Origin: a virus
DNA: 27,430 bases
Reading direction: 5' to 3' (one strand)
IMG/VR virus record: IMGVR_UViG_3300028581_000203
Location: 1-27,430 of that record
Shown: in pieces, positions 8,423 to 15,161 of the stretch
Layout of the letters: every line of letters starts with the position of its first letter
Position numbering within the stretch: the stretch's first letter is position 1
Made by a program: the position numbers and the translations under genes
The notes under the pieces: generated by a model
Database searches by the model: none
The model's input: only the letters and a program-made list of their open reading frames with translations
What the model was told of the DNA's origin: nothing

Positions 8423-8670
8423 CAGCGTTTGCCTTTCTTTGCCGGCTTGACCGGTTCTTTGCCGCTCACGTCCGCTTTAACCGGCTCGGCGGGAGGATCG
8501 CCTGCATCGATCTGGATGCCGTTCTCTGTGCATTTCTCAAACCGCTGCTTCGACGAACGCAGCAGATCCTCGCCGATGGCGTCCGGGTATTCGCGAACCT
8601 CTCCCTGTCGCTGCGGTTCAAATCCGCCCACATTCACTTCCGGCGATGGCCCGAAATAGATGATCTTCAT
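8422..8670 (-). CDS. Mu gp35-like small protein (82 aa)
   Basis: I chose the ATG at 8670 (MKIIYFGPSPEVNVGGFEPQ) because ACGGAGG precedes it and the 18 upstream in-frame codons are the translation of a repeat (8684-8731). The protein has a short beta-type N-terminus, a helix containing EDLLRSSKQRFEKC, and a Lys/Pro-rich disordered tail ending EPVKPAKKGKR. Small proteins of this layout lie between the major capsid and gp36 in many Mu-like phages (gp35 position); no biochemical role is established. Assignment is by position and general form. Confidence 0.7.
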   Translation of the reverse strand: MKIIYFGPSPEVNVGGFEPQRQGEVREYPDAIGEDLLRSSKQRFEKCTENGIQIDAGDPPAEPVKADVSGKEPVKPAKKGKR

Positions 8671-8683
8671 AAAACCTCCGTAA

Positions 8684-8731
8684 GACAGGAGATAGGGAGA
8701 CAGGAGATATCTGTCATCTCCCATCTCCCAT
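8684..8731. repeat. Short dispersed-type repeat with GACAGGAGAT units and inverted CATCTCCC arm
   Basis: The gap between the capsid stop and the next gene contains GACAGGAGAT twice (8684-8693 and 8699-8708), followed by ATCTGTCATCTCCCATCTCCCAT, which is partly complementary to the first half. It is a third palindromic repeat type in the window, distinct from the GGGGACA and TTCGACAGG types. It has no T-run on the minus strand, so I do not call it a terminator. Confidence 0.6.
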
Positions 8732-8739
8732 CGCCAAGG

Positions 8740-9726
8740 TTATGTCGCGTAGGTGTCCTTGAAGAGGTAGCCGAGATCCGCGTGCACCTGCACGATGTCG
8801 GTCTCTTCCGCCACTTCGTAAACGTCCTGGTGCCGTGAGGCTTCCCGCCAGGTGGATACCCGCCGGGCGGAACCGCCCTCGTAAGCGATGCGGACCTGGA
8901 TTCCTGCCGTTGCCGTCTTGAGGCCGAGCCTCGGGGAGCGGTAGAAGAGGAAGCCCATGCCCTTGCCTGCGTTGATTTCCCAGATTCGCGCTGCAGTCAT
9001 GGCCGAGCCGGAACTGGTCTCTTCATCCGTGTTCTTGATCGCCTTGCCAACGATTACCTCGTCCAGCTCAAGCATCGATGCCAGAAGCGCAGAGCCGAAC
9101 ACAGCCGACTGGGTGTACTTGATCTTCGCCACAATGGCGTCGCACTCTTTCAGCGCGAGGTAGGTGGCGAAATCGAGCACGAGGCAGTTGGCATCCATTC
9201 CGGTCTTGCTCTGGATGGCCTTCTTGGCCGTGACGATGTCTGTAAGGAAGGTGTTGGTTGCGCCGGGAGGCGCCCACAAGCCCTCGGCATCTTCTCCGGC
9301 GACGTTGCCGTCGTTCCAGGTGCCTGCCGTGATGAGCGCTGCCACGCGGATCTCTTTCTTCAGGTCGATCTTGTCGGATGCAAACTCGATGGCATCCTGA
9401 TCGGGCTGGATGGGCGGCGCGTACTTGGATTTCGCGAAACGCCGGTCTTCATCGGTGACTTCCTTGGCGAAAGCGTATTCCTTCGTCGCAACGGAGGTGT
9501 ATTCGAGGTTGTACCCGCCCCGTTTGGCTTCCGTCCCTGCGGCGCGAATTCCGGCCTCATCCCGGAACCAGGCACCCTTTTGGTAGGTGGTGATTTTCGC
9601 TTTGGGGTCCGATCCATCGAGGATGGGGAAGACGCGGTCGGCGATATAGTCCTTGTTGCGGAACAAGTTGGAAATGTTCTGCAAAGGGCCTTCAACGATC
9701 TGCTCTTTTACGTTCGGTGTCGTCAT
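8740..9726 (-). CDS. Major capsid protein (HK97-like fold, 328 aa)
   Basis: It follows the protease/scaffold and decoration genes, and has the length and layout of HK97-type coat proteins. The N-terminal arm has NLFRNKDYIADRVFPILDGSD, followed by an E-loop-like region (KITTYQKGAWFRDEAGIRAAGTEAKRGG), a spine helix near FASDKIDLKKEIRVAALITAGTW, and an A-domain with LELDEVIVGKAIKNTDEETSSG...IWEINAGKGMGFLFYRSP. The C-terminal YEGGSARRVSTWREASRHQDVYEVAEETDIVQVHADLGYLFKDT is a motif I associate with phage coat proteins. It does not look like Mu gpT itself. AAAGGAGGAATAAAAGCA precedes the ATG. Maturation cleavage cannot be deduced from the sequence. Confidence 0.85.
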   Translation of the reverse strand: MTTPNVKEQIVEGPLQNISNLFRNKDYIADRVFPILDGSDPKAKITTYQKGAWFRDEAGIRAAGTEAKRGGYNLEYTSVATKEYAFAKEVTDEDRRFAKSKYAPPIQPDQDAIEFASDKIDLKKEIRVAALITAGTWNDGNVAGEDAEGLWAPPGATNTFLTDIVTAKKAIQSKTGMDANCLVLDFATYLALKECDAIVAKIKYTQSAVFGSALLASMLELDEVIVGKAIKNTDEETSSGSAMTAARIWEINAGKGMGFLFYRSPRLGLKTATAGIQVRIAYEGGSARRVSTWREASRHQDVYEVAEETDIVQVHADLGYLFKDTYAT

Positions 9727-9748
9727 TGCTTTTATTCCTCCTTTTGTG

Positions 9749-9800
9749 GTTCGACAGGCTCACCACGAACGGATTCCCGATCGCCCTGAGCCTGTCGAAT
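9749..9800. repeat. Inverted pair of TTCGACAGGCT repeats
   Basis: The 77-base gap between capsid and decoration genes is mostly two facing copies: GTTCGACAGGCTCACCACGAACGG (9749-9772) and the inverted arm CCTGAGCCTGTCGAAT (9785-9800). The 11-base arms TTCGACAGGCT (9750-9760) and AGCCTGTCGAA (9789-9799) are exact inverted repeats and can form a hairpin in RNA between the two most highly translated late genes. Confidence 0.75.
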
Positions 9801-9803
9801 GGT

Positions 9804-10565
9804 TTAGTGAACCGCCGTTCCGAGGCTGTAAACGGTGACTGCTTCCGTACCGGCGCCAACATCATCAAGACGGCAAAGGAACCGCTTGCTGTTGTCCTGG
9901 GCGATGGTCATCGTTCCGGAGAGGGTCATGCCTGCGCCTGTGGTCAGGGTGATGGTCTCTGCCGCGTTGGCGGTATTGCGAATTGTGAATTCGAAGCTGG
10001 AGCCGACGATTCCGCCAGCATAACCGGCAACGATAGCGGCCGCTGTGGGTGCGACATCGGAGCGGTTCGCGCCGTTCGGGTCCCGGAGGATCAACCCGCC
10101 GATCAGCTCGGCTGCCGTGTAGGTCCGAGCGCCTGCGGTGGCGTCGGTGGTGACGGTGGTCACGAACCAGCCCGTCTGGGTGATTCCGGGAACCTGATTG
10201 CTCAGAAGAACCGAGCAGATGTCATCCTCTGCCCCCGATGCTTCGACGACCACGGCACGGGCATAAGCCAGCGCTGCGGCTTTGGTTTCGCCTTTTCCGG
10301 CGTCGGTCGCGCTGACATACTCGGGACCGACGAAGGTGTTGACGGCAAGGGCGCCTGCTGCGCGCAGTTTGCTGATGCCGTGGATCATGACAGACGCGGC
10401 CTGGCCAGAGGTCGGGGCGTTCTGCAGGATGCCGAACACGGCCTCGGTCTCGTTGTCGGGCCTGCGCACCCCTGTGGAGGTGAGGACAACGAACTTGTAG
10501 CGGTCGGCGCTGAGGTCTTCAATCGCCGGTGCGGAAACTACCAATAAGGGATTCTCTGTGGACAT
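9804..10565 (-). CDS. Capsid decoration protein with C-terminal beta domain (253 aa)
   Basis: Residues 1-125 (MSTENPLLVVSAPAIEDLSADRYKFVVL..., ...NETEAVFGILQNAPTSGQAASVMIHGISKLRA, ...YARAVVVEASGAEDDICSVLLS) follow the layout of DUF2190-type decoration proteins that cap the capsid threefold axes, with the typical small beta barrel and G-x-x-x-N-A-P motif. The rest (130-253: TVTTDATAGARTYTAAELIGGLILRDP..., then FEFTIRNTANAAETITLTTGAGMTLSGTMTIAQDNSKRFLCRLDDV) is a separate beta-rich domain that would face outward. DUF2190 proteins are often only about 110-130 aa, so this looks like a fusion. AAAGGAGAAAAACA precedes the ATG. Exact family assignment is from pattern memory. Confidence 0.75.
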   Translation of the reverse strand: MSTENPLLVVSAPAIEDLSADRYKFVVLTSTGVRRPDNETEAVFGILQNAPTSGQAASVMIHGISKLRAAGALAVNTFVGPEYVSATDAGKGETKAAALAYARAVVVEASGAEDDICSVLLSNQVPGITQTGWFVTTVTTDATAGARTYTAAELIGGLILRDPNGANRSDVAPTAAAIVAGYAGGIVGSSFEFTIRNTANAAETITLTTGAGMTLSGTMTIAQDNSKRFLCRLDDVGAGTEAVTVYSLGTAVH

Positions 10566-10593
10566 TGTTTTTCTCCTTTCGTTTTAGCGGGGC

Positions 10594-11196
10594 TTACCCG
10601 TTGAATTCGGCTGCATACTCTCTGGCCAGATCGGGATTTTCCCGCTGGACTTCGCTGAATGCCGCGCTGTAGGTTAACTCCTTGTTATCCTTCAACCGCT
10701 GCTGCACGAGACCCGCAAGCTTCGCGCCCGCCCCGCCCTGGCCGCCCGCATCCTTGCCACGGGTTGCGATCTCTTTGAACTCGACCACCTTCGGCAGCTC
10801 GGTTTCGAAGAAGGTCTTGAAACGGTCATAGAGGGTGGCCTTCTCTTTCGATTCGCCAAACTCGATCATGTCGTCCTTTTCGGCAAAGGCGGCCATAAAC
10901 TCCGGAACGCCAAATTTGACCATTGCGGGGGTCATCTTTCCTTCCTTGACCTGAGTGTCGCACCAAGAGGCGATCTCTCGCCTGCGGGCATCCTGGCGAG
11001 CCGTGCGCTCCTTTTCGGCAAATTCCGCTGTCACCTTTTCGCGCTCCGCCTTTGCGGCGGCGTCGGCGGCCTGCTTTGTCTGTGCCGACAGATCCGCCTC
11101 GGAGAAGGTCTTTCCCGCAGGGGCGGTACCCGGATCGACCGCATCGACGCCGGCCACCAGATCTTTCAACTTCTGTGTAAACTCTTTGAAATTCAT
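10594..11196 (-). CDS. Nested scaffold protein (Mu Z-like, internal in-frame start of I, 200 aa)
   Basis: Inside the protease gene, the in-frame ATG at 11196 (Met157, MNFKEFTQKLKDLVAG) is preceded by AAAAAGGAGGAAAAAAAG. This is one of the best ribosome binding sites in the window, with the Lys/Glu run KKEEKK in the protease being its translation. The product would be the helical C-terminal half of I. This is the I/Z arrangement of Mu, in which Z is the free scaffold. Independent translation is inferred from the ribosome site and the precedent in Mu. Confidence 0.8.
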   Translation of the reverse strand: MNFKEFTQKLKDLVAGVDAVDPGTAPAGKTFSEADLSAQTKQAADAAAKAEREKVTAEFAEKERTARQDARRREIASWCDTQVKEGKMTPAMVKFGVPEFMAAFAEKDDMIEFGESKEKATLYDRFKTFFETELPKVVEFKEIATRGKDAGGQGGAGAKLAGLVQQRLKDNKELTYSAAFSEVQRENPDLAREYAAEFNG

Positions 11197-11664
11197 CTTT
11201 TTTTCCTCCTTTTTGTTTTCATTGAACCCCAGCTCGTTAAACGTGAATACCGAGGTATCCGCTTCCGTGAATCCGACATCCGGCAGCCCCTTGACCGCAG
11301 GCGGTGCCGCGCCCAGAAACGCAACATGGCGCAGCGACCCGTCCGGGTAGAAGGCCGCCGAGCGTTTCTTGAAGAGCCCATTCTTGACCATCCCGGCAAA
11401 CTCCGGCTGAATCTGCTTGAACTTTGCCATCAGCAAATCGCCGCCCCTGTGCGCCTCTTTCTTCAGCCCCTCCACCCAGCCCCAGGCGGGGGCGTTGTCC
11501 ACCGGGTGGCCGATGCAGGCCGGGGGCTCGTGTTTGGAGGCATTGAAGGTGGCGACCGCATGGTCGATCAGGACATCGCCGTTATGCTCGCGCCCCTGGC
11601 TGTCGGTCTGTTTCCCACCCCGGAAGATGGGCACCCAATCGTCAAAACCTTTGAATTCGTACAT
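10594..11664 (-). CDS. Capsid maturation protease with fused scaffold (Mu I-like, 356 aa)
   Basis: Residues 1-150 match the Mu gpI protease pattern: VPIFRGGKQTDSQGREHNGDVLIDHAVATFNASKHEPPACIGHP, then PAWGWVEGL and FKKRSAAFYPDGSLRHVAFLGAAPPAVKGL. The rest is a charged helical scaffold with a long Ala/Lys/Glu coil (about 195-260). The scaffold helps capsid assembly and the protease then removes it. An internal start for the scaffold alone lies at 11196. The C-terminus (ELTYSAAFSEVQRENPDLAREYAAEFNG) is also typical of the family. The gene lies 3 bases after the gpG-like stop. Specific catalytic residues cannot be assigned with certainty from sequence alone. Confidence 0.88.
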   Translation of the reverse strand: MYEFKGFDDWVPIFRGGKQTDSQGREHNGDVLIDHAVATFNASKHEPPACIGHPVDNAPAWGWVEGLKKEAHRGGDLLMAKFKQIQPEFAGMVKNGLFKKRSAAFYPDGSLRHVAFLGAAPPAVKGLPDVGFTEADTSVFTFNELGFNENKKEEKKMNFKEFTQKLKDLVAGVDAVDPGTAPAGKTFSEADLSAQTKQAADAAAKAEREKVTAEFAEKERTARQDARRREIASWCDTQVKEGKMTPAMVKFGVPEFMAAFAEKDDMIEFGESKEKATLYDRFKTFFETELPKVVEFKEIATRGKDAGGQGGAGAKLAGLVQQRLKDNKELTYSAAFSEVQRENPDLAREYAAEFNG

Positions 11665-11667
11665 GGC

Positions 11668-12174
11668 TCACCTCGTCTTGATGTACTCGTTAATGATATC
11701 TATAATCTCGGTGCTGTTGTCCGCGCTTAAGCCCAGGAACGGGCGGGCGGGGATCACTGAACCGGGATGGTTCACCTTCCTGAATATCCCATAAGGCGTT
11801 CTGAGAGCCTTCTTGTTGCGCGGCCGGATGATGTGGGCCGCCGTTCTTCCGCCGAGTTGATGGATCGCCGCATATTCCACGTTTGTGCCGATGATCACGG
11901 AATTGTTGCCGTTCATCTGGGCGCGGATGCTGTCCCTTAGTATGCCCGACACCGTTAATGTCCTGATGCGCTTCGGGTTGGTATTCTTCGGCGTCTTCCA
12001 GGTCGAGCCGTCCGGGGCGGGGCCGCCGGACTCGAAACGGCGCTTGGTCTGCTCGACCACCCGGTCGCCGATCGCCCGCATGATGGGCGACATGTTGGAC
12101 ATCTTGCCCGCGATCTCCCGGAGGCGTTCAAAAACGGCGTCTGCTTCGTCTATTTTTATGGTTATTTCAGGCAT
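11668..12174 (-). CDS. Virion morphogenesis protein (Mu gpG-like, 168 aa)
   Basis: MPEITIKIDEADAVFERLREIAGKMSNMSPIMRAIGDRVVEQTKRRFESGGPAPDGSTWKTPK is the family signature of phage virion morphogenesis proteins (tail completion S/gpG type): a helix pair followed by T..RF...G..PDG..W. The central YAAIHQLGG and the C-terminal IPARPFLGLS motifs are also conserved in the family. In Mu, gpG acts in head-tail joining. The ATG at 12174 is preceded by AAGAGGTAAGAAGTAA. It follows the 148-base gap containing the structured element (12200-12325), which is unusually large for this operon. Confidence 0.9.
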   Translation of the reverse strand: MPEITIKIDEADAVFERLREIAGKMSNMSPIMRAIGDRVVEQTKRRFESGGPAPDGSTWKTPKNTNPKRIRTLTVSGILRDSIRAQMNGNNSVIIGTNVEYAAIHQLGGRTAAHIIRPRNKKALRTPYGIFRKVNHPGSVIPARPFLGLSADNSTEIIDIINEYIKTR

Positions 12175-12199
12175 TTACTTCTTACCTCTTGACTTACCC

Positions 12200-12325
12200 T
12201 CACTACCGTGGTTCACTGCTGCCGAACACGGTGACAGTAGGAAACTATCGGCGCTGCCTACGGCGTTTCCGGTCGCAAGGCCGGCAGCGGTATGATGGGG
12301 AGAAGCCGGCCATCCACCGTGTTCA
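12200..12325 (-). ncRNA. Structured non-coding element between gpG and MuF genes (possible wRNA/HEARO-like RNA)
   Basis: This is the only long (148-base) gap among tightly packed head genes, and it is full of exact inverted repeats. The pair GAACACGGTG (12224-12233) and CACCGTGTTC (12315-12324) encloses GGCCGGC/GCCGGCC (12279-12285, 12305-12311), GCTGCC/GGCAGC (12253-12258, 12282-12287) and GGAAAC/GTTTCC (12240-12245, 12265-12270). A further pair GTAGG/CCTAC (12237-12241, 12257-12261) would cross these, as in a pseudoknot, and CCGTG/CACGG (12206-12210, 12227-12231) flanks them. No coding function is needed. I infer an RNA on the minus strand. Its compact multi-stem form and the minus-strand string CTTGCGACCG shortly before CGTAGG recall, from memory, HEARO/wRNA elements associated with IscB/IsrB. 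No such protein gene is here, so the name is tentative. Confidence 0.4.
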
Positions 12326-13516
12326 TTTTTTATTTCTTGGGATTTCCACATAACGGTCCCCACTTAAATTGCCTTCTTGAACCTTTCCGGCAGTCACCAT
12401 CAGATTGACTTTCCCCGCCCTTTTCAGCGTATAGTTGACCTCGACAACCATTTTGTTTAACCTCTCATCCGCATTGCTTGGCGCCACATACAGGACGCTG
12501 CCTGCTTCAGTATCAAAGAGGGTTCTTTCAGGCGCCGCAACATAGAACGGAATCTTTTTAACCTCGTCTATCGTCAGGGCGGCGTCTCTTCCATCTTTAG
12601 CGGGGCGGCGAAGATGGCGGATCTGCTTGTCACTGGCAATGATAATGGGCAGTTCCGGCACGATTTCCTGTCCCCTCAAAAAGTCCAGCACGCTATTGTC
12701 AAACCATCCGATTTCGGCGACATCTCCCTTTGTTATGTTCCGGTTCTCGTATCTATCAACGAAAGCCGCGAATGCCCCTTGCCGCGTCGTGTCGTGGGCC
12801 ATCTCGTCTATGAATTGCCGCCGGATGTCTTCCGGGTAGCGATCCAGGGCAGACTGCAAGATCGAATAGGGCTGTTTTTGCGCCTCGCCCACGTTGTAGC
12901 CCCAGCCTTTGTCGATCCCGATGGGTTCACCCGTCTTTGGATCGATCTCCCGTGAAGGCGCCACGCCCTTGCCCACCTGCCTTGCCGCCTCGTATTCCTT
13001 CCTTGTCGATCCGTAAACCCGGCACTTGCAGCCCCAGCCGTTGGGTGGGTAATTCGTCTGCCACCAGGGATCATCTGCCGGCAGCGTCAGGCCGTCCCAG
13101 TAGAGGTGGATCGGTCGCGGGACGCGGCTGTCGCCGTGTTTGTAGGTCAGGTAGGGCAACACCTGCAACTGCTCGGAATCCGTCAACTGTGTCCACCGTC
13201 CTGCGGCATACGACGTCCGAACATTGGTGGAGTAGATGACATTGCTCCGCCAATTCCGGGAGCCGTTGTAGCTCCAGCCGTAGGTAGCGACGATGTTGTC
13301 GAAATCCTGCCGGAATTTCTCCAGCGAGACGCCCTTTGTGATTGCCTTGTCCACGGCGGTCCTGAGGTCGGTCAGCAGGTCGGCCTTGTAGGCGCCGGCG
13401 ACCATGAAGCCTTTTGCGTGCTGGTCTTTCCAGAGATCGTCCCACTTTTGCGTCGGGATGTTCAGCTTGTTTTGAAAGAACGTTGCCTGCTCATTGAAGG
13501 GCAGTTTAAGAGCCAT
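12323..13516 (-). CDS. MuF-family minor head protein with putative C-terminal nuclease-like domain (gp30-like, 397 aa)
   Basis: Residues 1-180 carry the MuF signature: helical N-terminus, YSTNVRTSYAAGRW (95-108), GDSRVPRPIHLYWDGLTLPADDPWW (128-152) and YPPNGWGCKCRVYG (156-169). MuF proteins ride inside the head near the portal and are needed for assembly. Residues about 285-397 (ELPIIIASDKQIRHLRRPAKDGRDAALTIDEVKKIPFYVAAPERTLFD...KMVVEVNYTLKRAGKVNLMVTAG) look like the phage BECR-fold (Barnase-EndoU-ColicinE5/D-RelE-like) nuclease domains often fused to MuF, with the S-x-x-x-x-RHxxR start and IP-x-x-V-x-x-P strand. That fold is known as MuF-associated; whether this copy is active is unknown. 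The gene is 35 bases after the portal stop. The last codons overlap the structured element. Confidence 0.85.
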   Translation of the reverse strand: MALKLPFNEQATFFQNKLNIPTQKWDDLWKDQHAKGFMVAGAYKADLLTDLRTAVDKAITKGVSLEKFRQDFDNIVATYGWSYNGSRNWRSNVIYSTNVRTSYAAGRWTQLTDSEQLQVLPYLTYKHGDSRVPRPIHLYWDGLTLPADDPWWQTNYPPNGWGCKCRVYGSTRKEYEAARQVGKGVAPSREIDPKTGEPIGIDKGWGYNVGEAQKQPYSILQSALDRYPEDIRRQFIDEMAHDTTRQGAFAAFVDRYENRNITKGDVAEIGWFDNSVLDFLRGQEIVPELPIIIASDKQIRHLRRPAKDGRDAALTIDEVKKIPFYVAAPERTLFDTEAGSVLYVAPSNADERLNKMVVEVNYTLKRAGKVNLMVTAGKVQEGNLSGDRYVEIPRNKK

Positions 13517-13551
13517 TGAAAGATCCGGAGAAACTTCTTTCTCCGCGAATT

Positions 13552-15153
13552 TCAGGCTTTTTTTTTACCTTGTGAAGGGGACACGACTCTGTCATGTCCC
13601 CGTATCTCGTAGCGACCCGCCATATCGGCCAGCATCATGCCGCGGGCGATCACCGCGCCGAGGTCTGTGGGGTCCATCTCGCCCCAGAGATCGATGATGC
13701 TGTCCCGGAGGTCTTCCATACTTTCCGCTTTATCGACCAGGCGTTGCAGCGGGGCCATGACGGCATCCGTCGCGGGTCCGGCTTCAGCCGCCGTGCGGTC
13801 GGCGATCTGATCGGCGGCGTCCGGTGGTTCGACAGGCTCACCACGAACGGTTTTTCCTTCGGCGAATTGGGGAATAACGGGGCCGCCTTGCGGCAAAATG
13901 TCCCCCTTATTCTTTGGCGGAACATTGACCAGCTCTTCGCCGTCCGCCGGTTCGGGGATGCCGTAGGTCTCGTAAAAATAGGATCTTCCGATCGGCAGGC
14001 CGATATCGACGGCCAGCTTTTTGTCGATCTCGCTCTGCGCGGTCAGGTCCGGCTTCGATCCGGCATAGGTTTTGATCTTCGGATAAGCGGAGACGCCGGG
14101 GAAGTTGTAATCGACGATCCAACGAATCAGAGATTCATTCAGGCAGGCATCCAGCAGATCCGCGTCGGCCTCGATGATTTCCTGGCGGACGTCGTTGTGT
14201 GTCTGACTGGCGGCGTAGGAGCCCTCGCCCTTGATCTCCGTCGTCAACGTCTGCCCCAGGACCGCTTTGGAGATCTGCCGGTCCATGTAGTCGCAGAGCT
14301 GTTCATGGGAGACCGCGCCCGTGCGTGAGGCCTCCAGAAACTCGATGTCCATCGAATCGGGAATCTTGATGCCTGTATCGGACTGGATCGCTTCGATCGC
14401 TTCCATAAGCGCCTCCTGTTGCTCCGGTGAAGTGCCCGGCGGGTACTTTCCCTTCACCGTCGGCATGCCGAACTTCTCCAGGAAGACCATCCAGAATTTG
14501 ACGCCGTTTTTCTTGAACCACACGGGCCACCAGAGTTTTTGCCCAAGACCGCGGCCATAGGGGTTGTCGCTGTCGCCGTATGTGAAGATGAGGAACTTGC
14601 GATCGGGAAGCGGTTCGCCTTCGATCATGTCTGCCGGCGTAATGAGGCGCAGCTCTCGCTCCATTGTGAAAGAGAAGCGCCGGGGGTGCTTGGCGATCAA
14701 CTTCCGGATGGAGATGTGTGCGGGAACCGCTGCGCCGTCTGATGGGGCCGCTGCTCCGCCATGTCCCCACATAATTTCGGCTACATAGAAACCATAAAGA
14801 ATCGCCCTGAGGATCTCCTGCCGCGCCTGGTCGAAGTTGCAATTCTCCAAAACTTCAGAAACGAAATCGGCGACAACCTTCTCCCGGGAGGTCGATGTCG
14901 GCCGGCCAAGTTTCCGTGCGGATTTCGCCGGGATGATCTCCCATTCCTTGCCGACGACGGCCAGGCAACGCTGCTGCAGGACGGACCCGGCATGGGCGTC
15001 GCGATCCACCTCGTCGTAGAGTTTCAGCCCCTTTCCGGAAGACTCGCTTCGGAGCACGGGGTCAGGGTTTTCCAGGCGCTTGATCCACCCGTAGAATATA
15101 TCGATATCCTTCGCGATGGTGGCAACTTCGTCGATAATCTTCGGCTTTTCCAT
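13552..15153 (-). CDS. Portal protein (Mu gp29-like, DUF935, 533 aa)
   Basis: This is the dodecameric channel through which DNA enters and leaves the head. DUF935/gp29 features are visible: early IIDEVATIAKDIDIFYGWIKRLENPDPVLRSE, then RDAHAGSVLQQRCLAVVGKEWEIIPA, NFDQARQEILRAILYGFYVAEIMWG, LIAKHPRRFSFTMERELRLITP, KFLIFTYGDSDNPYGRGLGQKLWWPVWFKKNGVKFW, and AVLGQTLTTEIKGEGSYAASQTHNDVRQEII. It follows the terminase by 8 bases, with GGGAGATAAGG upstream. Two repeats are translated in frame near its C-terminus: VRGEPVEPP from 13825-13850 and RGHDRVVSP from 13577-13601, which suggests that this end tolerates insertions. Confidence 0.92.
   Translation of the reverse strand: MEKPKIIDEVATIAKDIDIFYGWIKRLENPDPVLRSESSGKGLKLYDEVDRDAHAGSVLQQRCLAVVGKEWEIIPAKSARKLGRPTSTSREKVVADFVSEVLENCNFDQARQEILRAILYGFYVAEIMWGHGGAAAPSDGAAVPAHISIRKLIAKHPRRFSFTMERELRLITPADMIEGEPLPDRKFLIFTYGDSDNPYGRGLGQKLWWPVWFKKNGVKFWMVFLEKFGMPTVKGKYPPGTSPEQQEALMEAIEAIQSDTGIKIPDSMDIEFLEASRTGAVSHEQLCDYMDRQISKAVLGQTLTTEIKGEGSYAASQTHNDVRQEIIEADADLLDACLNESLIRWIVDYNFPGVSAYPKIKTYAGSKPDLTAQSEIDKKLAVDIGLPIGRSYFYETYGIPEPADGEELVNVPPKNKGDILPQGGPVIPQFAEGKTVRGEPVEPPDAADQIADRTAAEAGPATDAVMAPLQRLVDKAESMEDLRDSIIDLWGEMDPTDLGAVIARGMMLADMAGRYEIRGHDRVVSPSQGKKKA
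13577..13601. repeat. Palindromic repeat, GGGGACA family (short form)
   Basis: GGGGACACGACTCTGTCATGTCCCC is nearly self-complementary (GGGGACA facing TGTCCCC). It lies at the 3' end of the portal gene, translated on the minus strand as part of RGHDRVVSP. The last residues of the portal after it are SQGKKKA. Confidence 0.75.
13825..13850. repeat. TTCGACAGGCTCA-type repeat inside the portal gene
   Basis: TGGTTCGACAGGCTCACCACGAACGG is virtually the same as the copy at 9747-9772 next to the capsid gene. It is translated in frame on the minus strand as VRGEPVEPP in a low-complexity part of the portal C-terminus. Confidence 0.75.
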
Positions 15154-15161
15154 CTTGGCCC

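Noticed and set aside
9749-9800. Intrinsic terminator between capsid and decoration genes
   Set aside because: The hairpin from the inverted repeats has no T-run on the minus strand; it fits better as a dispersed repeat pair.
12175-12363. 62-aa frame on the minus strand (MGTVMWKSQEIKNEHGG...) across the structured element
   Set aside because: Its 5' part lies out of frame over the MuF gene and the rest simply translates the inverted-repeat element; no good ribosome site. Treated as non-coding.
14759-14770. CATGTCCCC at 14759 as another copy of the GGGGACA palindrome
   Set aside because: Only one arm (part of the portal coding sequence) is present; no facing arm nearby.
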